Positions 1-7,619 of a stretch of 22,659 nucleotides of DNA are shown here, piece by piece. Each line of letters begins with the position of its first letter. Positions within the stretch are counted from its first letter, which is position 1. This DNA is from RGIG4608 sp045125655. GTDB taxonomy: Bacteria; Bacillota; Clostridia; Oscillospirales; CAG-272. Position numbers and translations under genes: made by a program. The notes beneath the pieces are model-generated. The model was not told where the DNA came from and made no database searches. It was given only the letters and a program-made list of their open reading frames with translations. The DNA lies in the NCBI GenBank assembly GCA_045125655.1, contig JBGVNP010000052.1, positions 1-22,659 on the forward strand, in the 5' to 3' direction.

Positions 1-38
1 AATCACAGTTTTTCGAGCCGCCTGTTAAAATGGCGAGA

Positions 39-84
39 AAATCGTTATGTGTTGTGGGATACAAAGTATCACACAACACGATTT
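39..84. repeat. Long imperfect inverted repeat (hairpin)
   Basis: Nested complementary arms: AAATCG (39-44) with CGATTT (79-84), GTGTTGTG (49-56) with CACAACAC (72-79), and GATAC (58-62) with GTATC (66-70) around an AAA loop. There is one G-A mismatch and a 4-nt bulge. No T-run follows on either side, so it does not look like a standard terminator. It may be a dispersed palindromic repeat or the 3' end structure of the gene left of the window. Confidence 0.6.
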
Positions 85-100
85 GCGCGGAGTCTTGCCA

Positions 101-173
101 AATCAGCACAAACTATATGGCTATTGCGCGAAGCTGATTAAAAAGCTTTTTGGTTCTTTTTCTCGAAAAAGAA
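101..173. repeat. Palindrome cluster with dispersed repeat module
   Basis: AATCAGC (101-107) pairs with GCTGATT (133-139). AAAAAGCTTTTT (140-151) is a perfect palindrome. TTCTTTTTC (154-162) pairs with GAAAAAGAA (165-173). The stretch 136-162 closely resembles, read on the opposite strand, the module near 22300-22350, suggesting a repeat family scattered in intergenic DNA. A TATAAT lies at 174-179, but its -35 (TTGGTT, 150-155, 18-bp spacing) is poor, so a second infC promoter is only possible. Confidence 0.5.
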
Positions 174-218
174 TATAATTCTTTTCACAAACAGTCCAAA
201 ATATTTTTAAAAAAACTA

Positions 219-247
219 TTGACAAAAGCGCACTAATGTGGTAGAAT
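219..247 (+). promoter_or_regulatory. Promoter of infC-rpmI-rplT
   Basis: TTGACA (219-224), a 17-bp spacer and TAGAAT (242-247), a near-perfect housekeeping sigma-A promoter. Transcription is expected to begin near 254, which leaves a leader of about 140 nt before the infC start. Confidence 0.85.
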
Positions 248-253
248 ACATCA

Positions 254-395
254 GTAATGAAGCAGAACACCCCGTTCTCACCCTGCCACTTAAGTGCGCT
301 TGTGTTGATATTTTAGATTCAAAAGCCATAAAAGGGCTGTGTGTCGTACGGGAGAAATCTGCGTACGATTTTTTATTTTTTGGAGGTGTTTACCC
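254..395 (+). promoter_or_regulatory. infC operon leader, candidate L20/IF3-type attenuator
   Basis: The leader lies between the promoter and infC and has no convincing ORF. It contains a small hairpin AGAAC/GTTCT (264-278), a CACTTAAGTG palindrome (287-296), an AGCC/GGCT hairpin (324-338), and then a terminator hairpin directly before the infC ribosome binding site. In Bacillus subtilis the same operon is controlled by L20 binding its leader and promoting premature termination; a similar mechanism is inferred here. I did not recognise the L20-binding pseudoknot itself. CCCGT (271-275) can pair with ACGGG (348-352) in the terminator, a possible antiterminator contact. Confidence 0.55.
344..380 (+). 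terminator. Attenuator-like intrinsic terminator upstream of infC
   Basis: Perfect 7-bp stem TCGTACG (344-350) / CGTACGA (362-368) with an 11-nt loop, followed by a T-rich tract (369-380) just ahead of the GGAGG at 382-386. Its position between promoter and start codon points to conditional termination rather than the end of a gene. Confidence 0.75.
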
Positions 396-914
396 ATCGC
401 TAACGCAAAAGAAATGCTGATTAACGAGCAGATCGACGCAAAGGAGATCAGAGTTATCGGCGCAGACGGAGAACAGCTTGGAATCATGAGCACTGAGCAG
501 GCGCTCAGAATGGCATATAACGACGGTCTTGACCTCGTTATGATGACAGGAAACTCCACTCCCCCCGTTTGCAAGATCATGAATTTCGGAAAATTCCGCT
601 TCGAACGTGAAAAGAAAGAAAAAGAAGCTAAGAAAAAGCAGCAGACAGTTGAGCTTAAGGAAATTCAGCTCTCCTGCAGAATCGAAAATCACGACTTCGA
701 AACAAAGCTTAAGCACGCTCACAAATTCTTGTCGGGCGGCAACAAGGTTCGCGTTGTTCTTCGCTTTAAGGGAAGAGAAATGGCGCACCAGGCGCTTGGC
801 GCAGAGATCATGGAGAAATTCCGCGTTGCTTGTGAGGAGCTTGGTACAGTGGACAAAAAGCCCACTCTCGACGGCAGAATCTTAAGCATGGTAATTTCAC
901 CCGTCAAGAAATAA
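396..914 (+). CDS. infC: Translation initiation factor IF-3
   Basis: IF-3 binds the 30S subunit, prevents premature 50S joining and checks initiator tRNA and start codon. The product has 172 residues, the usual length. The N domain carries LINEQI, IRVIGADGEQLGI and the PPVCKIMNFGKFRFE segment; a lysine-rich linker follows, then the C domain with FKGREM and ending in MVISPVKK. Translation should begin at ATC (396): it lies 9 nt after GGAGG (382-386) and directly precedes the conserved ANAKEMLINE start, while the in-frame ATG at 339 is inside the terminator stem region and the ATG at 414 is too far from the binding site. A rare AUC/AUU start is a hallmark of infC and allows IF-3 to repress its own synthesis. 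It is the first gene of infC-rpmI-rplT. Confidence 0.97.
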   Translation: MANAKEMLINEQIDAKEIRVIGADGEQLGIMSTEQALRMAYNDGLDLVMMTGNSTPPVCKIMNFGKFRFEREKKEKEAKKKQQTVELKEIQLSCRIENHDFETKLKHAHKFLSGGNKVRVVLRFKGREMAHQALGAEIMEKFRVACEELGTVDKKPTLDGRILSMVISPVKK

Positions 915-993
915 AACAGTACACATAAGGCATTGCCTCAAAATAAAAATTATGCTTCGGGCAACCGAGGCAAGTATTAAAGGAGATAAAACA

Positions 994-1188
994 ATGGGAA
1001 AGATCAAAACACATAAGGCATCATCCAAGAGATTTTCTGTAACCGGTACAGGTAAGGTTAAGCTCAACCACTGCTTCCGCCGTCATAAGACAGGTAAGAA
1101 GACAGGTAAGGCGCTCAGACAGGGCAGAGAGAATGCATACCTTAGCGACGCTATGGCTGCAAACTACAGAGCACTCATTCAGAAATAA
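994..1188 (+). CDS. rpmI: 50S ribosomal protein L35
   Basis: A 64-residue, very basic protein of the large ribosomal subunit. It begins MGKIKTHKASSKRF and contains the family's KRF, GKVK and RRHKTGKKTGK runs. The start at ATG 994 is chosen because AAAGGAG lies at the correct distance upstream and the residues match the L35 N terminus; an in-frame ATG at 952 would add 14 residues not found in the family. It sits 79 bp after infC and 30 bp before rplT in the standard order, so it should be co-transcribed and under the same leader control. Confidence 0.97.
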   Translation: MGKIKTHKASSKRFSVTGTGKVKLNHCFRRHKTGKKTGKALRQGRENAYLSDAMAANYRALIQK

Positions 1189-1218
1189 TCTTAGAGAATT
1201 TATTAGGAGGATAGAAAA

Positions 1219-1572
1219 ATGGCAAGAGTTAAAGGCGCGATGATGACGCGTAAGAGAAGAAATAAAGTACTTAAGGCAGCTAAGGGTTACTGGGGTGCAA
1301 AATCCAAGCACTTCAAGATGGCTAAGCAAGCCGTAATGAAGAGCGGTAACTATGCATTCGCTGGTAGAAAGCTCAAGAAGAGAGATTTCCGTTCTCTCTG
1401 GATCGCAAGAATCAATGCTCAGGCAAAGGTAAACGGCATCAACTATTCTCAGTTTATGCACGGCCTTAAAAAAGCTGGTATTGACCTTAACAGAAAGATG
1501 CTTGCAGAACTCGCAGTTAACGATAAGGCAGCATTTGCAGCTCTTGTTGAGCAGGCAAAGGCAGCGCTTTAA
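1219..1572 (+). CDS. rplT: 50S ribosomal protein L20
   Basis: A 117-residue basic protein, the family's usual length. It binds 23S rRNA early in assembly of the large subunit and in many bacteria also represses this operon by binding the mRNA leader. Recognisable are MARVKGAMMTRKRRNKVLK, the AKGYWGAKSK segment, the RKLKKRDFRSLWIARINA block and the YSQFMHGLKKAGIDLNRKML region. AGGAGG (1205-1210) lies 8 nt before the ATG. It is the last gene of the operon, followed 7 bp later by a strong terminator. Confidence 0.98.
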   Translation: MARVKGAMMTRKRRNKVLKAAKGYWGAKSKHFKMAKQAVMKSGNYAFAGRKLKKRDFRSLWIARINAQAKVNGINYSQFMHGLKKAGIDLNRKMLAELAVNDKAAFAALVEQAKAAL

Positions 1573-1579
1573 TCAGATT

Positions 1580-1605
1580 AAAAAACCCGGTTTGCCGGGT
1601 TTTTT
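1580..1605 (+). terminator. Intrinsic terminator of infC-rpmI-rplT
   Basis: Perfect 11-bp stem AAAAAACCCGG / CCGGGTTTTTT with a TTTG loop; the 3' arm ends in six T. The matching A-run upstream means it could also work on the minus strand. Confidence 0.92.
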
Positions 1606-1616
1606 GTCATATTTAT

Positions 1617-1656
1617 AGGTGGGGAGTTTTGCTCGAAAAAGGGCAAAATCCCGCCT
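1617..1656 (+). repeat. G/C-rich hairpin in the leader of the rRNA methylase gene
   Basis: Arms AGGTGGG (1617-1623) with CCCGCCT (1650-1656) and GTTTTGC (1626-1632) with GCAAAAT (1643-1649), separated by a 2-nt bulge, loop about 10 nt. Its two non-Watson-Crick pairs are G-T, so it folds well as + strand RNA. It lies between the rplT terminator and the next gene and is not followed by a T-run. It may be a leader structure or a palindromic repeat; the following AAAAAAAGTTTTTGCAAGG resembles sequence in the other intergenic repeats. Confidence 0.45.
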
Positions 1657-1752
1657 AAAAAAAGTTTTTGCAAGGGATGAAAAGCCAATGATTTTCATTT
1701 GTTTTTCAACTTTTGCAAATGGAGAATCTTATTTGAAAGGAGCAAAAAATAT

Positions 1753-2565
1753 ATGGAATGGCAGTATGTTTCGTCCAAGTCAAACGCGCTTGTTGTGCGA
1801 CTTGCAAAGCTTAAGGACAAGAAATACAGAAAAGCAGAGGGACTTTTCCGTTTTGACGGTATAAAGCTCTTTTGCGAGGCGGTGAAGAATGGCGCGCCCA
1901 TTAGTTACGTTCTTGTTTGCGAGAGTGCAAGTGACGAGATAAAGCGCATAGCCGAGGAATCGGGTGTGAATGCCGCGTTCTATATCTTAAGTGAGAATGC
2001 CTTTGAAAAGCTCACTGACGAGCTATCTCCAGAGGGCATAATCACAGTCTGCTCCGAACTTAAAAATATTGAAAAAATTGACGATTGCTCGTCCCTTGCA
2101 TCAAGAGTGAGCAAAAAGAGAGTGCTCCTTCTTGAGAGCGTTCGTGATGCCGGAAATCTTGGCACTGTAATAAGAACGGCAAAGGCATTCGGAATAGATA
2201 TGCTTATTATCAGCTCCGACTGTGCCGACCTCTATAATCCCAAAACGGTAAGAGGAGCTATGGGCGCTTTATTTTCACAGTCGATATCCGTGACGGACAA
2301 CATGAGCGAGTGCATCTCGGCTCTCCGTAAGAACGGTGGGCGCGTATTTGCGGCGGCATTGCGACCCTCCGCCAAAAAGCTTGGCTCGTTCGAGCTTGAG
2401 CTTGGTGATGCGATAGTTATCGGCAACGAGGGGCATGGACTTTCTAAAGGCATAATTGATGCGTGCGACGAATGTGTGTATATCCCGATGCAAGAGGGAA
2501 GTGAGTCATTAAATGCTTCAATAGCCGCATCGGTTTGTATGTGGGAGCTTTATAATATAAAATAA
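1753..2565 (+). CDS. TrmH/SpoU-family rRNA 2'-O-methyltransferase (RlmP/YsgA-like)
   Basis: A 270-residue SPOUT methylase that should transfer a methyl group from S-adenosylmethionine to a ribose 2'-OH. The N-terminal part (about 1-110) is a SpoU substrate-binding domain. The three SpoU motifs of the trefoil-knot domain are visible: RDAGNLGTVIRTA (131-143), IGNEGHGLS (223-231) and IPM..ESLNASIAAS (245-260). In Bacillus subtilis the gene following rplT, ysgA (rlmP), methylates G2553 in the A-loop of 23S rRNA. Neighbourhood and length fit that assignment, but the target cannot be read from the sequence. Start ATG 1753 is chosen because AAAGGAG (1736-1742) lies 10 nt upstream and the protein then starts at the family boundary. 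It is 20 bp from dprA. Confidence 0.88.
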   Translation: MEWQYVSSKSNALVVRLAKLKDKKYRKAEGLFRFDGIKLFCEAVKNGAPISYVLVCESASDEIKRIAEESGVNAAFYILSENAFEKLTDELSPEGIITVCSELKNIEKIDDCSSLASRVSKKRVLLLESVRDAGNLGTVIRTAKAFGIDMLIISSDCADLYNPKTVRGAMGALFSQSISVTDNMSECISALRKNGGRVFAAALRPSAKKLGSFELELGDAIVIGNEGHGLSKGIIDACDECVYIPMQEGSESLNASIAASVCMWELYNIK

Positions 2566-2584
2566 AAATTCAACGGGAGGAAAT

Positions 2585-3952
2585 ATGGATATAAATTTGG
2601 GCAAGAAATCCGATATTGTATATTGGATATGGTTGGCTTTAAAATTGAATAATCAAAACACCGTATTTCAACGTCTGCTCGATCTTTTCGACGGATCTCC
2701 CTATGAAGTGTATATCGCAGATGAAAAGGCGCTTGAGCGTGCGGATCACCTTAGCGAAATTCAAAGGCGTTGGCTTCTTGATAAGAATCTTGATGAAGCA
2801 ATAACGATATCAAAGTATTGCAAACTGAACAGAGTAGGTGTGATGACATACGGTGATAAGATATATCCCAATTCGCTCAGGACTATGAAGAATCCGCCAA
2901 TTCTGCTTTACTATATGGGAAATATCCCAAATCTTAACAATAGGGTGTGCGTATCCGTGGTGGGAACTCGCAAGATGACAGAATACGGAATGCGCTCGGG
3001 TTATAAGCTTTCCTATGAGCTTGCCTCTGCGGGAGCTGTAATAGTCAGTGGAATGGCACTCGGTATTGACAGTGTAGCGCACGCGGGCGCGATAAGCGCG
3101 AGGGGAACGACCATAGCCGTGCTTGGTTGCGGTATTGACGTTATCTATCCCAAGCAGCACAGAAAATTAAGAAAGTGTATTTGCGAGTGCGGTGCGATAG
3201 TTACTGCATATCATCCCTCAACTCCCGCATATAAAAATCATTTTCCCGAACGAAATGCTATTGTCAGCGCACTGAGTGAGGGAACGATAGTTATTGAAGC
3301 TCCGATGCATAGCGGTGCGCTTATCACGGCAGATCGCGCGGCGGAGCAGTCAAGAACTGTTTACGCGCTTCCCGGAAGCATTGAGGAGCCAATGAGCGCA
3401 GGTCCCAATCACCTCATCAAAAACGGTGCGGTTGCGATAACCTGTGCACACGACGTGCTTGAATATTATTTTGAAAACAGATCAAAATTAGTTGATCCCG
3501 TAAAGCTAAAGCAGGGAGAATTAAGCTCTGATTTTGACATTGAGGAATTAAATAAATACGGCATTGATACGAGCTGCTACGGCAAGGGCCCCAAGGAATC
3601 CCCCAAGGCGCTTCTCAAAAAGCTCAACAACGAGCTTAATAATAACGCAGAGCAGAATAGCGACTATTATGCCGTTCCGAAAATGAAAAGGATCAATCAA
3701 TCTCAAAACGAAGAAAAAGCCAATAAGCAAGTTGAAGATACGGTATTATCCAAAGAGAAGGAGAATATTCTGGCAACGCTCACGGATGAACAGAGAAGGA
3801 TATTTGACGATCTCCCCTGTGACAAGCCCGTTTCGGTGGACACTCTTATGAAAAACGGATACAGTATTGGCACGCTTATGGCGTCGTTGACAATTCTTGA
3901 AATCAAGGGACTTATATCATCACTCCCAGGCGGAATGTATATTAGAAAATAA
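2585..3952 (+). CDS. dprA: DNA processing protein DprA (Smf)
   Basis: DprA binds incoming single-stranded DNA during natural transformation and loads RecA on it. The product has 455 residues, longer than the usual 290-370. An N-terminal helical region (1-115) precedes the Rossmann-type DNA-binding domain with VVGTRKMTEYG (125-135), SGMALGIDSVAH, VLGCGIDVIYP, FPERNAIVSALS, SGALITADRAAEQ and LPGS. The extra length is a hydrophilic linker rich in Lys, Asn and Glu (about 310-395). Residues 399-455 look like the DprA winged-helix domain ending in GLISSLPGGMYIRK. GGGAGG lies 4 nt before the ATG. It precedes topA by 20 bp, a very common pair in Bacillota. DprA is widely kept in species not known to be competent, so it does not prove competence. 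Confidence 0.95.
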   Translation: MDINLGKKSDIVYWIWLALKLNNQNTVFQRLLDLFDGSPYEVYIADEKALERADHLSEIQRRWLLDKNLDEAITISKYCKLNRVGVMTYGDKIYPNSLRTMKNPPILLYYMGNIPNLNNRVCVSVVGTRKMTEYGMRSGYKLSYELASAGAVIVSGMALGIDSVAHAGAISARGTTIAVLGCGIDVIYPKQHRKLRKCICECGAIVTAYHPSTPAYKNHFPERNAIVSALSEGTIVIEAPMHSGALITADRAAEQSRTVYALPGSIEEPMSAGPNHLIKNGAVAITCAHDVLEYYFENRSKLVDPVKLKQGELSSDFDIEELNKYGIDTSCYGKGPKESPKALLKKLNNELNNNAEQNSDYYAVPKMKRINQSQNEEKANKQVEDTVLSKEKENILATLTDEQRRIFDDLPCDKPVSVDTLMKNGYSIGTLMASLTILEIKGLISSLPGGMYIRK

Positions 3953-3972
3953 TTTAACGAAAGGCAATAAAT

Positions 3973-6264
3973 ATGGCAAATCTTGTTATTGTGGAGTCAC
4001 CCACAAAGGTAGGACCGATAAAAAAATATCTTGGATCTAATTATAAGGTAGTTGCGTCTAAGGGACATTTGCGCGATCTCCCCAAGAGCACACTCGGAAT
4101 TGATATTGATAACAATTTTGATGCACATTATATAAATATTCGCGGCAAGGGCGATCTCATCAAGGAGATCAAAAAGGAAGCTAAAAATGCAAAAAAGGTC
4201 TTCCTTGCAACTGACCCTGACCGTGAGGGAGAGGCAATAGCTTGGCATCTTGCAACGGTGCTTGGTATTCCCGTTGAAAATACGCTCAGAGTTAGCTTTA
4301 ATGAGATAACTCCAAACGTTGTTAAGGCATCCATCAAGGAGCCGAGAAATATTGATATGAATCTCGTTAATTCTCAGCAGACAAGACGTTTGCTTGACAG
4401 AATTGTTGGATATAAGATAAGTCCTCTGCTTTGGAAGACCGTCAAGAGCGGACTCTCCGCAGGACGAGTTCAGTCCGTTGCAACGAGAATTATCGTTGAG
4501 AGGGAAAATGAGATAAGTGCATTTACTCCCGTTGAGTATTGGACGATCGAGGCAGAGCTTCAAAATGCCGATGGCAAGAACGTTTCCGTTCGCTTCTTCG
4601 GTGACGAAAAGGGAAAGATCAAGCTCTCGTCCGAGATTGAAGTGAATAAGGTTCTCGACGTTATCAAAAACGGCGAATTTTACGTCAAATCCGTGAAAAA
4701 GGCGGATAAACAAAAGCTCCCCGCTCCCCCCTTCACAACGTCCACTATGCAGCAGGAGGCGGCTTATAAGCTCGGCTTCCAATCCGCGCGCACGATGAAG
4801 GTCGCACAGGAGCTTTACGAGGGTATTAATATCGGCAGCGAGCTTGGCGGCGTTCAAGGTCTTATTACCTATATGAGAACGGACTCTCTTCGTATTTCCG
4901 ACGATGCACAGAGTGCGGCTCGCGAATTTATAGTTGAAAAATACGGTGAGGAATATGTCCCCAAGACTGCAAGAAAATTTAAGGCGGCAAAGAGCGCACA
5001 GGATGCTCACGAGGCGATAAGACCCGCAAAGGTTGAGATCACCCCTGCAAGCGTGAAGAAGGCATTGACTACCGATCAGTATAAGCTCTATAAGCTCATT
5101 TGGGAGAGATTTGTTGCCTCTCAGATGCAGTCTGCAAAGCTCAGCACAGTAACTGCGGATTTTGAAAATAACGGATATATCTTCCGTGCAAGCGGATATA
5201 CGGTTGCATTCCAAGGTTATATGGCAGTTTACGAGGCGACTGAGGAGGTTAGCTCGCAGAGTGACGACGTGGCGCTTGTAAGAGATATTCGTATTCCCGC
5301 TCTCTCGGACGGTGAAAAGCTCACACTTTCACTTGTAAATCCCGAACAGCATTTCACAGAAGCGCCCCCAAGATATACCGAAGCATCCCTTATCAAATTC
5401 CTTGAGGAGAGAGGAATAGGCAGACCAAGTACCTATACCCCCATAATCACAACGATCCTTGCGAGAAATTACGTTCGCCGTGACGGTAAGGCACTTGTTC
5501 CCACACAGCTTGGAACTCTCACCACAAAGATAATGGAGGAGAATTTCTCGGATGTAGTGGACTATCGCTTTACTGCAAATATGGAAACAAATCTTGACAA
5601 GATCGAATCGGGTGATCTCGATTATATTAAGGTGCTCTCCGATTTCTGGAGTGATTTCAATGAGGATCTTGAAAAGGCAAGTGCAAAGATAGGTAATGCA
5701 GAGATCAAGGTTCCCGTTGAGGAAACTGACATTATTTGCGATAAATGTGGTGCAAAGATGGTGGTAAGAACAAGTAAATTCGGCAAATTCGCCGCTTGTC
5801 CCAATTTCCCCAAATGCAGAAATACAAAGCCCCTCGTGAGCGAGGAGGAAAAGAAAGTGGAGGAAGAGAAGAAGCCCCAAAAGAAGGAGCAGATAGCAGA
5901 TTTCAAGTGTGAAAAATGCGGCTCCGATATGGTGTTGCGTAATAGCAGATACGGCTCTTTCTACGCTTGTTCAAAATATCCCGAATGTAAATTTATAAAG
6001 ACAAAGGTTAAGGAGCTTGACGTTCCGTGTCCCAAATGCGGTGGTAAGGTGATCACCAAATACGGCAGAAATAAGAGTGTTTTCTATAGCTGCGAAAACT
6101 ATCCCAAGTGCGATTTTTCAAGCTGGGATATGCCCACCGCGGAGCTTTGCCCCGATTGCGGCAAGATGCTTTTCAGAAAGAAGGGTAAGAATCTGCTCGT
6201 TTGTGCGGATAAGGACTGCTCTTACAAAAGAGAATGCGAGCCAATGCCTGAGAGAGAAGAATAA
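3973..6264 (+). CDS. topA: DNA topoisomerase I (type IA)
   Basis: Relaxes negative supercoils by passing one strand through a transient break. The 763 residues begin with a TOPRIM domain (LVIVESPTK at the N terminus; DPDRE at 81-85 for magnesium binding). The catalytic tyrosine is Tyr300 in the TYMRTDS motif, followed by the QDAHEAIRP block and the ERGIGRPSTYTPII block. The C terminus carries four Cys4 zinc-ribbon repeats from residue 589 to about 750 (CDKCG...CPNFPKC, CEKCG...CSKYPEC, CPKCG...CENYPKC and a shorter CPDCG...CADKDC). A charged Glu/Lys-rich spacer separates the first and second ribbons. The ribosome binding site is a modest GAAAGG. The TAA overlaps the trmFO ATG by one base, so the two are translationally coupled. 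Confidence 0.98.
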   Translation: MANLVIVESPTKVGPIKKYLGSNYKVVASKGHLRDLPKSTLGIDIDNNFDAHYINIRGKGDLIKEIKKEAKNAKKVFLATDPDREGEAIAWHLATVLGIPVENTLRVSFNEITPNVVKASIKEPRNIDMNLVNSQQTRRLLDRIVGYKISPLLWKTVKSGLSAGRVQSVATRIIVERENEISAFTPVEYWTIEAELQNADGKNVSVRFFGDEKGKIKLSSEIEVNKVLDVIKNGEFYVKSVKKADKQKLPAPPFTTSTMQQEAAYKLGFQSARTMKVAQELYEGINIGSELGGVQGLITYMRTDSLRISDDAQSAAREFIVEKYGEEYVPKTARKFKAAKSAQDAHEAIRPAKVEITPASVKKALTTDQYKLYKLIWERFVASQMQSAKLSTVTADFENNGYIFRASGYTVAFQGYMAVYEATEEVSSQSDDVALVRDIRIPALSDGEKLTLSLVNPEQHFTEAPPRYTEASLIKFLEERGIGRPSTYTPIITTILARNYVRRDGKALVPTQLGTLTTKIMEENFSDVVDYRFTANMETNLDKIESGDLDYIKVLSDFWSDFNEDLEKASAKIGNAEIKVPVEETDIICDKCGAKMVVRTSKFGKFAACPNFPKCRNTKPLVSEEEKKVEEEKKPQKKEQIADFKCEKCGSDMVLRNSRYGSFYACSKYPECKFIKTKVKELDVPCPKCGGKVITKYGRNKSVFYSCENYPKCDFSSWDMPTAELCPDCGKMLFRKKGKNLLVCADKDCSYKRECEPMPEREE

Positions 6265-7604
6265 TGAGTGAAAATAAAATTGTAAACGTTTACGGTGCAG
6301 GTCTTGCAGGATGCGAGGCGGCATGGCAGATTGCTCAGCGCGGAGTAAGGGTAAGACTTTATGAGATGAAGCCCCACAAATATACTCCCGCGCATCACAG
6401 CGAGGGCTTTGCCGAGCTGGTTTGCTCCAATTCCTTAAGAAGTGACAGTGTTATCAATGCAGTTGGACTTCTTAAAGAGGAGATGCGCAGACTCGGATCG
6501 CTTATAATGGAGGCGGCAGAAAACACCAAGGTACCCGCTGGCTCGGCTCTTGCGGTGGACAGGGAGCTTTTCTCGTCATTCATTACGGAAAAAATAAAAA
6601 ATCATCCTCTTATCGAGGTTATCGAGGGAGAGATGACAAGCGTCAACAAGGATGAGATAACCGTTATTGCAACGGGCCCTCTCACAAGTGATGCGATGGC
6701 TGAATATATCGAGAATGAGCTTGGCTGCTCGGGACTTCATTTCTTTGATGCGGCGGCTCCCATAGTTGATTTTTCAAGCATAAATATGGACGTTGCATTC
6801 TTTGCCTCACGCTATGACAAGGGCGATGCGGACTACATCAACTGCCCGATGACAAAGGAGCAGTACGATGCATTCTATAACGAGCTTATAGTGGCAAAAG
6901 AGGCGGAAATAAAGGAATTTGACCGCGAGGAGCAGAAGAAAAAGCTTCAAGTGTTTGAGGGATGTATGCCCGTTGAGGTAATGGCTAAGCGCGGATACGA
7001 TACGCTTTGCTACGGTCCTTTAAAGCCCGTCGGACTTGTTGATCCGAGAACTAATAAAGAGTCGTTTGCCGTTGTTCAGCTCCGCAAGGAGAACAAGGAG
7101 GGAACGATGTATAATATCGTCGGCTTCCAGACACATCTTACGTTCCCCGAACAGAGAAGAGTTTTCAGAATGATACCCGGACTTGAAAATGCGGAATTTT
7201 TGAGATACGGAATAATGCATAGAAATACCTATCTCAACTCTCCCGGACTTCTTAAAAACGACTATTCGATGATAAAATATCCAAACATCTTCTTCGCAGG
7301 TCAGATGACGGGCGTTGAGGGATATATCGAGAGTGCGGGAAGCGGACTTGTGGCAGGTATGAATGCCGCATCACGTGTGCTTGGTGACGAGGGGGCTATC
7401 TTCCCCGATACTACAATGATTGGTGCGATGGCAAGCTACGTGCAGAACGGAAGCATGGGTAAATTCGTTCCTATGAATGCAAATTTTGGAATTATAGAGC
7501 CACTTGGCTACAGAGTTAAGGGTGGCAAGACGGCTAAAAATGAGGTTATTTCCAACCGTGCACTTGAGGCGATAGACACCTTTATCGCACAAAAAAACAA
7601 ATGA
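6264..7604 (+). CDS. trmFO: Methylenetetrahydrofolate-tRNA-(uracil-5-)-methyltransferase TrmFO
   Basis: Makes 5-methyluridine at position 54 of the tRNA T-loop using methylenetetrahydrofolate and FAD. The protein has 446 residues. The FAD-binding motif VYGAGLAGCEAA begins at residue 9. The conserved LVCSNSLRSD segment (Cys54) and GCMPVEVMAKRG correspond to the cysteines studied in the Bacillus enzyme. Near the C terminus, FAGQMTGVEGYIESAGSGLVAG is the second flavin-contact signature. It starts inside the topA stop codon (TAATG) with no strong binding site of its own, so translation probably depends on topA. The topA-trmFO pair is the standard arrangement in Bacillota, which use this folate-dependent enzyme instead of TrmA. 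Confidence 0.98.
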   Translation: MSENKIVNVYGAGLAGCEAAWQIAQRGVRVRLYEMKPHKYTPAHHSEGFAELVCSNSLRSDSVINAVGLLKEEMRRLGSLIMEAAENTKVPAGSALAVDRELFSSFITEKIKNHPLIEVIEGEMTSVNKDEITVIATGPLTSDAMAEYIENELGCSGLHFFDAAAPIVDFSSINMDVAFFASRYDKGDADYINCPMTKEQYDAFYNELIVAKEAEIKEFDREEQKKKLQVFEGCMPVEVMAKRGYDTLCYGPLKPVGLVDPRTNKESFAVVQLRKENKEGTMYNIVGFQTHLTFPEQRRVFRMIPGLENAEFLRYGIMHRNTYLNSPGLLKNDYSMIKYPNIFFAGQMTGVEGYIESAGSGLVAGMNAASRVLGDEGAIFPDTTMIGAMASYVQNGSMGKFVPMNANFGIIEPLGYRVKGGKTAKNEVISNRALEAIDTFIAQKNK

Positions 7605-7619
7605 GAAGGGAGTGCTTGT

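Noticed and set aside
174..179. Perfect TATAAT as a second infC promoter
   Set aside because: The best -35 at a workable distance is TTGGTT at 18 bp, three of six matches, inside a palindromic repeat; kept only as a possibility.
3997..5214. 405-codon open frame on the minus strand inside topA
   Set aside because: It is an antisense shadow of topA: its residues resemble no family and the + strand frame carries all type IA topoisomerase motifs.
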